Shown piece by piece: positions 9,013 through 17,376 of a stretch of 64,000 nucleotides of DNA. A program made the translations under genes and the position numbers. The notes below the pieces were generated by a model, which saw only the letters and a program-made list of their open reading frames with translations, did not search any database and was not told the DNA's origin. The stretch's first letter is position 1. Every line of letters begins with the position of its first letter. Source of the stretch: Acetobacterium fimetarium (lineage in GTDB: Bacteria; Bacillota; Clostridia; Eubacteriales; Eubacteriaceae); contig NZ_WJBC01000001.1 of assembly GCF_014284475.1 (NCBI RefSeq), positions 62,001 through 126,000 of the forward strand, written 5' to 3'.

Positions 9013-9912
9013 TCATTCATGGCAAACGGCTTTTATTTTATCAGCCTTCTTATTGAATCTGAAATTAATGTAGAATGCGCCAAACATCACAACCGCTCCA
9101 ACAATACTGAGAAAGTCCGGTATTTCACCAAGAAAACAGGTTCCAAGAACAGCCGTAAAAATGATGTTTGAGTAATCGTAAATTGAGATCTGGTTTCCCG
9201 GAGCATACTTGTAGGCAAAGGTAATGCCGTACTGGCCGACTGCCGCTGATACACCGGTGAGAATGAGAATCACCAGTTGCCATATCTGCATGGGCACAAA
9301 GCCGCTGATCATTTTCGGTGCTAAAACGAGACAGGAAAAGCCCGAGAAAAAGCAGACAATGAGCGAACCGTTAACACCCATGGTGCCCAGATAACGGACA
9401 CAGGTATAGGCAGCTCCAGCAGTGAATCCGCCGAGTATGGCAATCATCACAGGCAGACTGATGCCGGTGGCGAAGCTGGTTTTTGCAATCAGCAGCACTC
9501 CCAGAAACGCAACCGCTATTGCAGCAACCTGTTGTCTGTTCACGCGTTCGCCAAGAAAAACAGCTGAAAGTATAATTACAAAAAATGGCGAGAGTTTATT
9601 GAGTACTGATGCATCCGCCACCAGCAAATGGTCAAGCGAATAAAAATTAGACAGAATTCCAACCGTTCCGAGTGATGCCCGCATGAAAAGCCAGAACCAT
9701 CCGCTCTTTGATACCGATGAAATGTTGCCTCCTCCACTGCGCAGCAGAATAAAAAAAGCAATTAAAAAGGCAATGAAATTTCTGAAAAAGGACTTCTGTA
9801 CGGTGGGCAGATCGCCGGAAAGCTTGACAAATACATTCATTAAAGCGAAACCGAAAGCTGATATCAGCATAAATAGTACGGCCTTCTGTTTCTGAGATAG
9901 ATTATCGATCAT
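9013..9912 (-). CDS. EamA/DMT-family transporter
   Basis: A hydrophobic protein of 299 residues with about ten membrane segments arranged as two EamA halves (about 8-138 and 150-290), the normal size for drug/metabolite transporters of the RhaT/YdcZ-like superfamily. The first half begins LISAFGFALMNVFVKL and has a charged FFRNF segment, as in this family. The start follows GAGGTG at 9912. It appears to be a single-gene unit that ends at the terminator at 8933-8961. Substrate cannot be read from sequence; amino acids or other small metabolites are typical. A second member of the family lies at 17377-18327. Confidence 0.88.
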   Translation of the reverse strand: MIDNLSQKQKAVLFMLISAFGFALMNVFVKLSGDLPTVQKSFFRNFIAFLIAFFILLRSGGGNISSVSKSGWFWLFMRASLGTVGILSNFYSLDHLLVADASVLNKLSPFFVIILSAVFLGERVNRQQVAAIAVAFLGVLLIAKTSFATGISLPVMIAILGGFTAGAAYTCVRYLGTMGVNGSLIVCFFSGFSCLVLAPKMISGFVPMQIWQLVILILTGVSAAVGQYGITFAYKYAPGNQISIYDYSNIIFTAVLGTCFLGEIPDFLSIVGAVVMFGAFYINFRFNKKADKIKAVCHE

Positions 9913-10026
9913 GATGACACCTCTTGATTGGAATACAGATATCCTATCTCAAATGGTATCTTAATTCAATGGCAAAACCTGGTTATATCGTTGACAAGCC
10001 CCTGAAATCGAGAGGCAGAATTGTTT

Positions 10027-11055
10027 TTAATAACGAACCCAGTCAACCACCAGGGACTGCTCCTCCTTTGCGGATGTCCCATCGAGCCAGATCGGATACC
10101 ATGAATTGATCATCAGTTTCATTTTTTCCTTTGGGATCCCATCAGCCCACCCGGTTATAAAGATGTCGTCGATATAAAAATCAACCCGTTCTTCGTAATA
10201 CTCAATCCGGTAATTGTGAAATCCTGCGGTTGGATCGAAACTGAGATCGCCCTCGTATGTGTTTTGTGCCTCTCCATCTGCATAGGTCGTAAGCAGCAGC
10301 TTGCCGTCCGGCTGGTTATGAACTTCAACATCAATCTCATACTCATAATCCGGCGCTTCATACAGAAAAAATCCGCTGATGGAAGAAGGCACATTCGGCA
10401 GTTTCATCCGTATCTCATAAGCACCGTATCCCTGGCTGGCCGTGGTGGCGATTTCCCCGCCTTCCAGTTTCCGAGCCGGCATGGTTATTTTCAGTTTTCC
10501 GTTATCTACGGTAACATTTTTGCTTTTTAACTCGGTTCGGCCCAGAGTCTTGTTCGAAACCGCCCAGATCGTTGTATCCATTTTTTTAAACTCTTCCTGG
10601 GTGCGGTAACACATGAATTTTTCCGTTGATTGTATCTTTGACAAAACCGTCGCCCCCTTATTCTCCGGCGATTGATCCCAGACGGTGATTTCAATGCGGT
10701 AACTCCCGGTCTCGACATCCTGGGGAATAGTCCAGCCGATGTCCTGTGTTATTTCACTTGCTCCGGCTGCCGTCGATTTTTTAATCTCGGAATAAACGAC
10801 TTGATCAAGTCGGTTCAGCACCTTCAGGTCGGTCCAGATTTCTTTGGTGTCTTTGGTATTGTTTTTGATATCAATACTGCTCACCGCGTTATCCAATGGA
10901 AAATACGCTCCGGAAGGATAGGACGCATCAATTTTAAACCGCTCCTCGTTTTTGTTATTCACTTTCGTGATTGGATTTGCCAGGAACAAAACCAGAATGA
11001 TTCCGCAAACTGCTGTTACTGAAATTGCGGCCAGCAAGATGTATTTTCTGTTCAT
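10027..11055 (-). CDS. Membrane-anchored GH16 beta-glucanase-like protein
   Basis: A protein of 342 residues starting at the ATG preceded by AAAGGATG; an upstream in-frame start at 11091 lacks a ribosome-binding site. An N-terminal membrane anchor (about 5-27) is followed by a beta-rich linker domain (about 40-145) and a GH16 jelly-roll (about 150-342). The GH16 catalytic signature ExDxE is intact as EIDVE at residues 240-244, and the C-terminal INSWYPIWLDG is typical of licheninase/laminarinase relatives. It should cut beta-1,3 or beta-1,3-1,4 linkages outside the membrane. It lies near the polysaccharide operon but in a separate unit; a role in modifying that polymer is inference. Its start is 42 nt after the stop of the ART-like gene, on the same strand. 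Confidence 0.8.
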   Translation of the reverse strand: MNRKYILLAAISVTAVCGIILVLFLANPITKVNNKNEERFKIDASYPSGAYFPLDNAVSSIDIKNNTKDTKEIWTDLKVLNRLDQVVYSEIKKSTAAGASEITQDIGWTIPQDVETGSYRIEITVWDQSPENKGATVLSKIQSTEKFMCYRTQEEFKKMDTTIWAVSNKTLGRTELKSKNVTVDNGKLKITMPARKLEGGEIATTASQGYGAYEIRMKLPNVPSSISGFFLYEAPDYEYEIDVEVHNQPDGKLLLTTYADGEAQNTYEGDLSFDPTAGFHNYRIEYYEERVDFYIDDIFITGWADGIPKEKMKLMINSWYPIWLDGTSAKEEQSLVVDWVRY

Positions 11056-11096
11056 CGACGGCACATCCTTTCTTTTTTTTCGATCATTCACTATTT

Positions 11097-11660
11097 TTAA
11101 AACCCAGCGGTGTTTTTTACGACAAATGACTTAATTTTTCCGGGATCATAAATAGTGATAATGTTATATTCCTTTGTCGTTTTATCCTGAACAGTCTGGT
11201 ATTTATTGCTGATCACTCCGTCATACGCGTGTTCTTTGCAGTACCGTTCGATGATATATCCCGATTTGTTCTGTTCGATATAGCTTTTTTTCTGCCCGTC
11301 GTAGGTTCGATTGAGCAGATGGAGCCTTCTGTTTCTGGAAACCAGCAAGTCGATCTCATTTTTATTTTCAAAATACCAGTCATGAACTTTTTTATAATCT
11401 GCAGAAACTTCTTGTGTTGTTTCATTGGCATCCAGTTTCAGCATGCGCAGTGGTTCTATTGTCTCAACCTCTATTACACATAACTTTTCATTTTTATAGA
11501 TGTCTGATTTCAGAATTTCAATCCAAAACGGCACGTACGCCTTTTCCGTTAAATAAATGCCGTTTCCATTATCCTGAATGTAATTTCTTCCTTTTAATCT
11601 GAATCCTTCCTTCAGGATGGACTTGGCCCTTCTATCACTGGTTATATGGTAGAGTTTCAT
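11097..11660 (-). CDS. ADP-ribosyltransferase-like protein
   Basis: A soluble protein of 187 residues. The N-terminus reads LYHITSDRRAKSILKEGFR and is followed by GNGIYLTEKAYVPFWIEI. This pattern, a YHIT strand with His5, an Ile-Leu-x-x-Gly-Phe turn and a GIYLT strand with its Tyr, is seen in ART-fold proteins such as DarT, Tpt1/KptA and DUF3990. The third catalytic residue (Glu or Gln) is not clear. The start follows AGGAGG. It could modify protein, DNA or RNA, or be a toxin; no antitoxin-like gene is adjacent. It is the first gene of a possible two-gene unit with the GH16 protein. The fold assignment is inference from motifs. Confidence 0.55.
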   Translation of the reverse strand: MKLYHITSDRRAKSILKEGFRLKGRNYIQDNGNGIYLTEKAYVPFWIEILKSDIYKNEKLCVIEVETIEPLRMLKLDANETTQEVSADYKKVHDWYFENKNEIDLLVSRNRRLHLLNRTYDGQKKSYIEQNKSGYIIERYCKEHAYDGVISNKYQTVQDKTTKEYNIITIYDPGKIKSFVVKNTAGF

Positions 11661-11758
11661 CTTCTGCCTCCTGCATTGATGGACGCGATCGCAAAAATCA
11701 GCACAATGAAATCAAACAGTCCGTTAACTGACTGCAGCACCGTTCATACGTAAAAATG

Positions 11759-12550
11759 CTATTGTTCAACCGCATCAAGTTCGCTGTCTAAATCCTTGAC
11801 AGACCCTTCGGGTTCATTTGGGGATAACGCCATGACAAAGCCGTCAGTGGGGTCTGTAAATGCCTGAGCTTTTTCAAAACTCGCATCAAGCAGATGCCCT
11901 CCCATGGTTCGATCTTCAGAAATAAAATGGAAATGATATCCCGGAACGTTCACACCGCCAACATACTCTGGGCACCATAACCCGACAATACTTCCTTTAA
12001 CGTCGCTGAAATTGAAAACGACCTGTTCCTTGACAACCTCGGTCATGACTGGATAGGGTTTTTGCTGACTGGGAACGGAGCGGGCCTTGATGGTTTTGAA
12101 CGTGCCATCGATTCTGAACACGTAAAACATATTTTTGTTTTCGATGAGTTTGTCTAGCTCGGCTTCCAGGGCCTCTAGGTTTGCAATATTGGCAAGATCC
12201 ACTGTTGCATCTTCATCAAAATGTGTCACTGCAGCAAAAGGGGTGGTTTCAGAATCATTCACTTCAAGCACTTCACCGGTGGATTTTATTTTATACACTT
12301 TATTGTCAATCATGACCATTTCACCATCAAGCGTATTGAAGGTTCCAATACCGACATTCCCATATTTTTTTAGATCACCAAAAGTCTTGAATCCGTCATA
12401 ATTACCTGCCAATAGCGAATTAATGGTGGATACCTGATAGAGTGTATCATTTTTCACCATCGACAACGCTTCACCATTTGAGTTTGAACATCCAGCCAGC
12501 AAACCGGCACACAAAACAGCCAACAGCATCAGTTTCATTTTATTTTTCAT
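11759..12550 (-). CDS. budA: Alpha-acetolactate decarboxylase, lipoprotein form
   Basis: A protein of 263 residues starting at the ATG after GGGGAGAAG. It begins with a lipoprotein signal (KMKLMLLAVLCAGLLAGC, lipobox LAGC) followed by a complete acetolactate decarboxylase. Recognisable parts are the FNTLDGEM segment with its Glu, the RSVPSQQKPYP segment with the catalytic Arg, and GYHFHF-x8-GGHLLD, which supplies the three zinc His ligands. The family converts 2-acetolactate to acetoin. Most members are cytoplasmic; some bacilli export theirs. Here the enzyme should be lipid-anchored outside the membrane. No acetolactate synthase is nearby. It sits 132 nt after the small lipoprotein gene upstream. 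Confidence 0.92.
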   Translation of the reverse strand: MKNKMKLMLLAVLCAGLLAGCSNSNGEALSMVKNDTLYQVSTINSLLAGNYDGFKTFGDLKKYGNVGIGTFNTLDGEMVMIDNKVYKIKSTGEVLEVNDSETTPFAAVTHFDEDATVDLANIANLEALEAELDKLIENKNMFYVFRIDGTFKTIKARSVPSQQKPYPVMTEVVKEQVVFNFSDVKGSIVGLWCPEYVGGVNVPGYHFHFISEDRTMGGHLLDASFEKAQAFTDPTDGFVMALSPNEPEGSVKDLDSELDAVEQ

Positions 12551-12682
12551 AACTTCTCCCCTTTTTAACAAAAATAAAAGGCCGATTACTTAACCGGAAC
12601 GTGTCTGTCAAAAACAGGTCTAACCTGAAAAGCACACAACATACGATGACAAGCAATTAGCCTTTGCATTATTCGTATCGAA

Positions 12683-13222
12683 TCACTTCCAATATTTTGC
12701 ATTTTCAACGGTTCCTCGATAGCCGTAAAAAGTGACATAAATCCCTGTATTATCATCATTAAACCAGATCATCATGGATGTGGGATTATTCTCATCGCTC
12801 AGGTTTACTTTTGTGATGGTTTCCAAGCCATCTGTTCCAAGCAGCGCTTTCACTTCTTCATAAGTCATTCCTGGTGTGATGCTTGCCACCTGATCCTCGG
12901 TTACTTTAGCATTGCTCAAGGCAAATATTTTTGTGTTGTCAGTATTGTATACCGCTTTTGTATAAACCAAATTATCGGCATCATAAAAAACCGATACACC
13001 AAATCCGGTATCCGCATCAATGTAAATGTATTCGCCATTCGATTCCTTTGGCGTGCCGTTCAATGCCGCCTCCACCTCGTCTTTTGTCTCACGAAGCTGG
13101 ACGGTATTATAGAAATTCAAGGCATCATCTTTCGAGACTTCTTTATCGCAGCCAGAAAGCACGATGACAACCCCCAGCAAAAAAATGGCCACTAAAAATC
13201 TGCTCAATCTTGTTTTTGTCAT
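12683..13222 (-). CDS. Small BamE/BLIP-like lipoprotein
   Basis: A protein of 179 residues with a lipoprotein signal (lipobox LSGC at about 21-24). The mature part holds two copies of a short alpha-alpha-beta unit: NFYNTVQLRETKDEVEAALNG, then ITPGMTYEEVKALLG, each followed by beta strands ending in FGVSVFYD and GIYVTFYG. This is the pattern of BamE/SmpA-like and beta-lactamase-inhibitor-protein-like domains (DUF3862 group). Such proteins bind other proteins at the cell surface, but no partner is known here. It is a paralog of 13340-13942, with which it aligns through its whole mature part. Start follows GAGGGGAAG. Confidence 0.62.
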   Translation of the reverse strand: MTKTRLSRFLVAIFLLGVVIVLSGCDKEVSKDDALNFYNTVQLRETKDEVEAALNGTPKESNGEYIYIDADTGFGVSVFYDADNLVYTKAVYNTDNTKIFALSNAKVTEDQVASITPGMTYEEVKALLGTDGLETITKVNLSDENNPTSMMIWFNDDNTGIYVTFYGYRGTVENAKYWK

Positions 13223-13339
13223 ATAACTCTTCCCCTCTTTTTACACTAAAATCATTGATGTCCACGATCCAAACCAAGACAAAAAAAGCGCACCAGGTTA
13301 AACCTGTCCGTATCATTTAAGCCAGCCTCATTGATCAGA

Positions 13340-13942
13340 CTATTTTTCCCGATACTTTGCCGAATAAACAGTTCCTTTGAATCCATCAAGCTGCACCGTA
13401 ATGGCTGTCCCATCTGGATTGATCCAGGCCATACCACAGAGCGGCTTCTCCTGATCGAGTGGATTGGCCGCACAAACTACTTCAATTCCCTCCCCACCGA
13501 GGAGAAATCGCAACCATTCGTAGGTCATCCCCTTTTTTATGTTGGCCAGTTGATCTTTTGATACGGTTACATTGCTTAAGGCAATCAATTCACTTTCGCC
13601 ATCGGGAGTGGCAATTCCTTTAAGCGTCACCTTACCATATACATTGTAATGAATAAAAACGCCGTAGCCGGTATCCCGGTTGATATAGGTATGCAGCCCA
13701 TCTTCGTCAACTTCTGAAGTAACGGCCAAGGTATCTTCTACGTCTTTCCTGGCCTGCTCCATTTGAACCTTATTATAAAAATCAAAAATCAGCTGTTCAT
13801 CAGCATCATATTTTTCTCTAAATGAGTCGTGATCGATTGAGTCATGGTCTGAAACACTTTTACTTCGGCTTATCAGCATAACGCTCCAGAGCAGCAATAA
13901 CAGAATACCAATCAAGTGCAGAATCATCGCTGTTTCAGACAT
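13340..13942 (-). CDS. Membrane-anchored BamE/BLIP-like protein, paralog of the preceding lipoprotein
   Basis: A protein of 200 residues starting at the ATG after AAGGGGGAG; the longer form to 13969 has no ribosome-binding site. It has one N-terminal membrane segment (about 4-22) in place of a lipobox, then the same two-unit fold as 12683-13222: DFYNKVQMEQARKDVEDTL, TGYGVFIHYN, IKKGMTYEWLRFLLGG and AITVQLDGFKGTV. The two genes are a tandem duplication with different anchors. They share the GGGGAG-type ribosome-binding site with the acetolactate decarboxylase lipoprotein gene. Function unknown. Confidence 0.58.
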   Translation of the reverse strand: MSETAMILHLIGILLLLLWSVMLISRSKSVSDHDSIDHDSFREKYDADEQLIFDFYNKVQMEQARKDVEDTLAVTSEVDEDGLHTYINRDTGYGVFIHYNVYGKVTLKGIATPDGESELIALSNVTVSKDQLANIKKGMTYEWLRFLLGGEGIEVVCAANPLDQEKPLCGMAWINPDGTAITVQLDGFKGTVYSAKYREK

Positions 13943-14027
13943 TATACTCTCCCCCTTTTTTAGAATCAAGTATTCTTGAGTCGTTTCTCTTTATTTTTAC
14001 CCCAATCGGTAATTACGATCAGTTACT

Positions 14028-15530
14028 TCAGCTTTCCATGCTGATCCGTTTCATCACCCTTTCCTCATTGAATTTAATCATATCATAATCATAGATTTCT
14101 TCTGCCGCCGTGGGACTCAAGGCCCTGCTGAATACATAACCCTGTATTTGGTCGCAGTCGCCACGCCGCAGGATCAAGAACTGCTCCCAATCTTCAATTC
14201 CTTCAGCTGTGATCGTCAAATTCAAACTGTGCGCGAGCATGATCAGACTATCGATGACTTCTATATTATCGTCATTCAGGAACTTATCATTAATTGATTT
14301 ATCCAGTTTGATTTTATCAACCGGGATATAGGTCAGATAATTAAGCGAGGAATATCCGGTTCCAAAATCATCCAGGACGATCCTAATCCCGGCCTTTTTT
14401 AATTGATTGAGAAACTCCATTGTCTTCTGATTGTTCTCCAGCAGGATGCTTTCTGTAATTTCAATCTCAATCGATTTCGAATCCACGTGATTGTCCTTCA
14501 GCTGTTTTTGTAAGTGTTCAATGTATCCGGCATCTCGCAGCTGCTTGCTTGAAAAATTGATCGCCACCGTTTTTTCGGTTAATCCATGTTCGCGCCAGGA
14601 CACGATTTGTCTGACGGTTTCTTCCACGACCCATCTTCCCATTTCAATAATCAACCCGTTTTCCTCCGCTATCGGAATGAACCGGTCCGCCCCAATTTGA
14701 TATTTTTTCATTCTCAGAAGGGCTTCAAATCCGGCAATCATCCCGGTTTTCAAATCAACCGGAGGCTGATAGCATAATTCAAAGCCATCTTCCTGCAGCG
14801 TCTCTCTCAGCATTGATTCAACAATAATCTTCCGATTCATTTCTTTTTTCATCTCATCATGATAGTAGACATAATTGTTCTTGCCGTCATGCTTGATGCT
14901 ATACATCGCGGTATCAGCATTCATCAACAATTGATTGATGTCGGTGCTGTCAGTGGGATAGCAGCTGATGCCCATGCTGATGCTGATGTAATTCACAGTA
15001 CCCTCCAACAAAAAAACATTCTCGAAAACCGAATTGATTCGTTTGATATAGGTTTCTATTTCTGCCGGTTTTGTGGTGTTCATGATCAGCACTAAAAACT
15101 CATCGCCGCCAAGCCTCGCCATGAGCATGTTTTCATCCGTAATTATTCTTAGACGCGCCGCTATTTCTTTCAGCAACTCATCACCGCAAGAGTGCCCCAG
15201 CGTGTCATTGATCCGTTTGAAATTATCAATATCAAAAAGGAAAACTGCTCCTCGATGCTTCGCCTTCAGCTCTTCTGACAACTTATCGATAAAACTCATG
15301 CGATTCGGCAGACCGGTCAGGAAATCGTGTTTTGCCAGATACTTGATATACTCATCCTGTTCCTTCAATTTTGTTGTGTCGACGAGAATACCATGTATTT
15401 TCTTCGTATCGCTGGCGGGGTCCAGAATCCCTTTACCGCGGACTAAAATCCATTTTTTGTCGTTTTCTTCCTCTCCTATCGGGACCTGAATGTTGATTTC
15501 AGTCGTTTCGCCATGCAAATATCGATTCAA
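14028..15530 (-). CDS. GGDEF-EAL protein, C-terminal part of a frameshifted gene
   Basis: A frame of 500 codons holding the end of a PAS domain, a GGDEF domain (about 90-245) and an EAL domain (about 250-490). The diguanylate cyclase signature RLGGDEF is intact, as are EAL motifs GFEALLRM, IEIEITES, LDDFGTGYSSL and AEGIED, so both activities are possible. The only start is a TTG inside the reading frame, with no ribosome-binding site. The frame continues upstream past that TTG and joins the end of 15527-16993 at an A7 tract (15598-15604). The two are almost certainly one gene for a sensor that makes or degrades c-di-GMP. Confidence 0.85.
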   Translation of the reverse strand: MNRYLHGETTEINIQVPIGEEENDKKWILVRGKGILDPASDTKKIHGILVDTTKLKEQDEYIKYLAKHDFLTGLPNRMSFIDKLSEELKAKHRGAVFLFDIDNFKRINDTLGHSCGDELLKEIAARLRIITDENMLMARLGGDEFLVLIMNTTKPAEIETYIKRINSVFENVFLLEGTVNYISISMGISCYPTDSTDINQLLMNADTAMYSIKHDGKNNYVYYHDEMKKEMNRKIIVESMLRETLQEDGFELCYQPPVDLKTGMIAGFEALLRMKKYQIGADRFIPIAEENGLIIEMGRWVVEETVRQIVSWREHGLTEKTVAINFSSKQLRDAGYIEHLQKQLKDNHVDSKSIEIEITESILLENNQKTMEFLNQLKKAGIRIVLDDFGTGYSSLNYLTYIPVDKIKLDKSINDKFLNDDNIEVIDSLIMLAHSLNLTITAEGIEDWEQFLILRRGDCDQIQGYVFSRALSPTAAEEIYDYDMIKFNEERVMKRISMES

Positions 15531-16993
15531 TTCGAAAACGAGTTTTTCGCGATATTCTTTGGCAACAATCTTGTCCAGGAGTTCAATGACATTCTCCTTT
15601 TTTTGATTTTTGCATTGACGATTCGCGAAAAATTCTCCGATACCATCAAATCATTTGTTGCCAAATCCATTTCCCAAACCGCACTGTTCGTGCTTTCAAT
15701 CGCTATCTCAAATTTCTGGTTCAGGATGCCCACTTCTTGAGCATGCTCACGGACGATTTCATACTGGCTTCGCAGCGCACCTTCCGTTGCCGCCAGTTCT
15801 CCATACGTCATCTTCAATTTGTTGTTGGTTTCTCTCAACTGATTTTGTATCGTTCTGCGCTTTATATTGTCTACAATTAAAATAAACGTGACTAGTGTCA
15901 GACATAAAACGATGATCCCAATGGCGATCAACGCACTGCGATACTGCATCAGCGGATTTTCATCTTTATTGATCAAAACCGCACCTTCCGGAATCAATCG
16001 TTCATCAATATTATATTTCTTAATTAAATTGTAGTCAAACGAATAGAAATAGGGTGTCTCTTCAACTAAGTCGATGGCTTCAACCGGTTTGCCGTTGAGA
16101 ATATCCATGATCATTTGACCGGAAATTCGTCCAAACGCTTCAAAATCAATCACTTTCCCCCCGAGCATACCCTTGCCAACACCGCCAAGCGTTGCCGTAT
16201 AGACTGGAATCTGCGTATGTTCTTTTATGAAAGCATATTCACTGTCCAAATCCAGATAGGCTCCTGTTTTGTCGACGTTCATATTCAGAAAAACAGGAAT
16301 GGTGTCATCATCCAGCGATTCCAGCATCCCGCCAATTTCTTCAAAGGTATAATCGGATACATTTAAAATGCTGAATTCCAGGTCTGGAAAAGATGACTGT
16401 TCCGTTTTAAACTGTTCCTGATCACCAATCCCCGTCAGTGTGGAGTCCGCTAGTGCCACCACTTTCTTTGCCGCAGGGCTAAATGCCTGGGCAATTTTAA
16501 TCGTATCGGTTAACGACATCTTTTCAAGTATCCCTGTTATATCGGGATTTAAAGCTGCCTGTCTGGCAAATTCCAGGTCATTGATCGCCAAAAAGACGAT
16601 GGGTGTCCGGGGAAATAACTCAGTCTGGTAATCCACTGCAAATTTCAGGGCATTGTCATCGCCGACCATAACGGCATCATACTGGGGTACATTTTTCAAT
16701 TTGTAAGATAGGATCTGATAAAAAAGCTCTTTGTTTTCTGTTGTATCGAGACGTTTTGTATCCATGAATTCAATATCAAGAACGACATTGTCATCCAGAC
16801 TCGATTGAATGCCTTTAATCTGATCAGGAATCGTCTCATAGCTTTCGCTGTAGGAGCTGATAAACAGCACATGTTTCTGCCCATCTGCTGCGTCGACTGA
16901 TGTTGTCGGCGTTAGCATAATCAGAAAAATAAAAGCAATCAGATTGAAGAAATAATAACCAATTCGATTTTTTCTGCTCTTATAAAAAGACAT
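15527..16993 (-). CDS. ABC-type periplasmic-binding sensor, N-terminal part of the frameshifted GGDEF-EAL gene
   Basis: A protein of 488 codons with a signal/membrane segment (about 11-33), a periplasmic ABC-substrate-binding-like sensor (about 40-340, starting KHVLFISSYSESYETIPDQI), a second membrane segment (about 350-373), a coiled coil and the first half of a PAS domain (from about 430, IAIESTNSAVWEMDL). After IVNAKIKK the frame becomes nonsense-like and stops. Adding one A to the A7 run at 15598-15604 would give KKKENVIELLDKIVAKEY and continue into 14028-15530. Start follows GAGGGGAG. The full protein would be about 1,000 residues. It could be a decayed gene, a sequencing error or a slippage-controlled gene. 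Confidence 0.82.
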   Translation of the reverse strand: MSFYKSRKNRIGYYFFNLIAFIFLIMLTPTTSVDAADGQKHVLFISSYSESYETIPDQIKGIQSSLDDNVVLDIEFMDTKRLDTTENKELFYQILSYKLKNVPQYDAVMVGDDNALKFAVDYQTELFPRTPIVFLAINDLEFARQAALNPDITGILEKMSLTDTIKIAQAFSPAAKKVVALADSTLTGIGDQEQFKTEQSSFPDLEFSILNVSDYTFEEIGGMLESLDDDTIPVFLNMNVDKTGAYLDLDSEYAFIKEHTQIPVYTATLGGVGKGMLGGKVIDFEAFGRISGQMIMDILNGKPVEAIDLVEETPYFYSFDYNLIKKYNIDERLIPEGAVLINKDENPLMQYRSALIAIGIIVLCLTLVTFILIVDNIKRRTIQNQLRETNNKLKMTYGELAATEGALRSQYEIVREHAQEVGILNQKFEIAIESTNSAVWEMDLATNDLMVSENFSRIVNAKIKKRRMSLNSWTRLLPKNIAKNSFSN

Positions 16994-17376
16994 CTCCGAC
17001 TCCCCTCTTATTCAAAATTCACTGTTACGATCATCCCGGGCGCTTGCACAACGACCAGGAGCTTCCCAGCAAGTTTGCACCAATCAATTTTCACATTGGT
17101 TGACGTATAAAATACCTGGATTATGGTTTCGGCCACTCAGCAAACATTCCATCAAGCGCTTTTTTTATGTTTTATTTACCCTTTTTGTCCGAACCCAAAC
17201 AACTGTTTTCATTTTATCATCAGACAACACCATTTACAATCGCAACATGTCAAATCGGCCAATAAAGATCACCTTGATGCGTTGTCAATATCATGAACAT
17301 TTTGCTGTGATTTATGGTACAATTTTATCATTACTGAAATTTGAAATTGATGAAGGCTAGCAAGAGGAGAAAATAA
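16994..17376. other. Divergent intergenic region, no gene seen
   Basis: This 383-bp region separates the leftward sensor gene from the rightward EamA gene. It has no credible ORF. I compared both strands with GEMM-type c-di-GMP riboswitch consensus elements from memory and saw no match. AGAGGAG before the TTG at 17377 is the EamA ribosome-binding site. Confidence 0.4.

Noticed and set aside
11097-11660. ART-like gene and the ADP-ribosylglycohydrolase at 38253 as a toxin-antitoxin pair
   Set aside because: They are 27 kb apart, on separate transcripts and with no evidence of co-function.
16994-17376. Possible c-di-GMP riboswitch upstream of the EamA or sensor gene
   Set aside because: No GEMM-type conserved loops on either strand by inspection.
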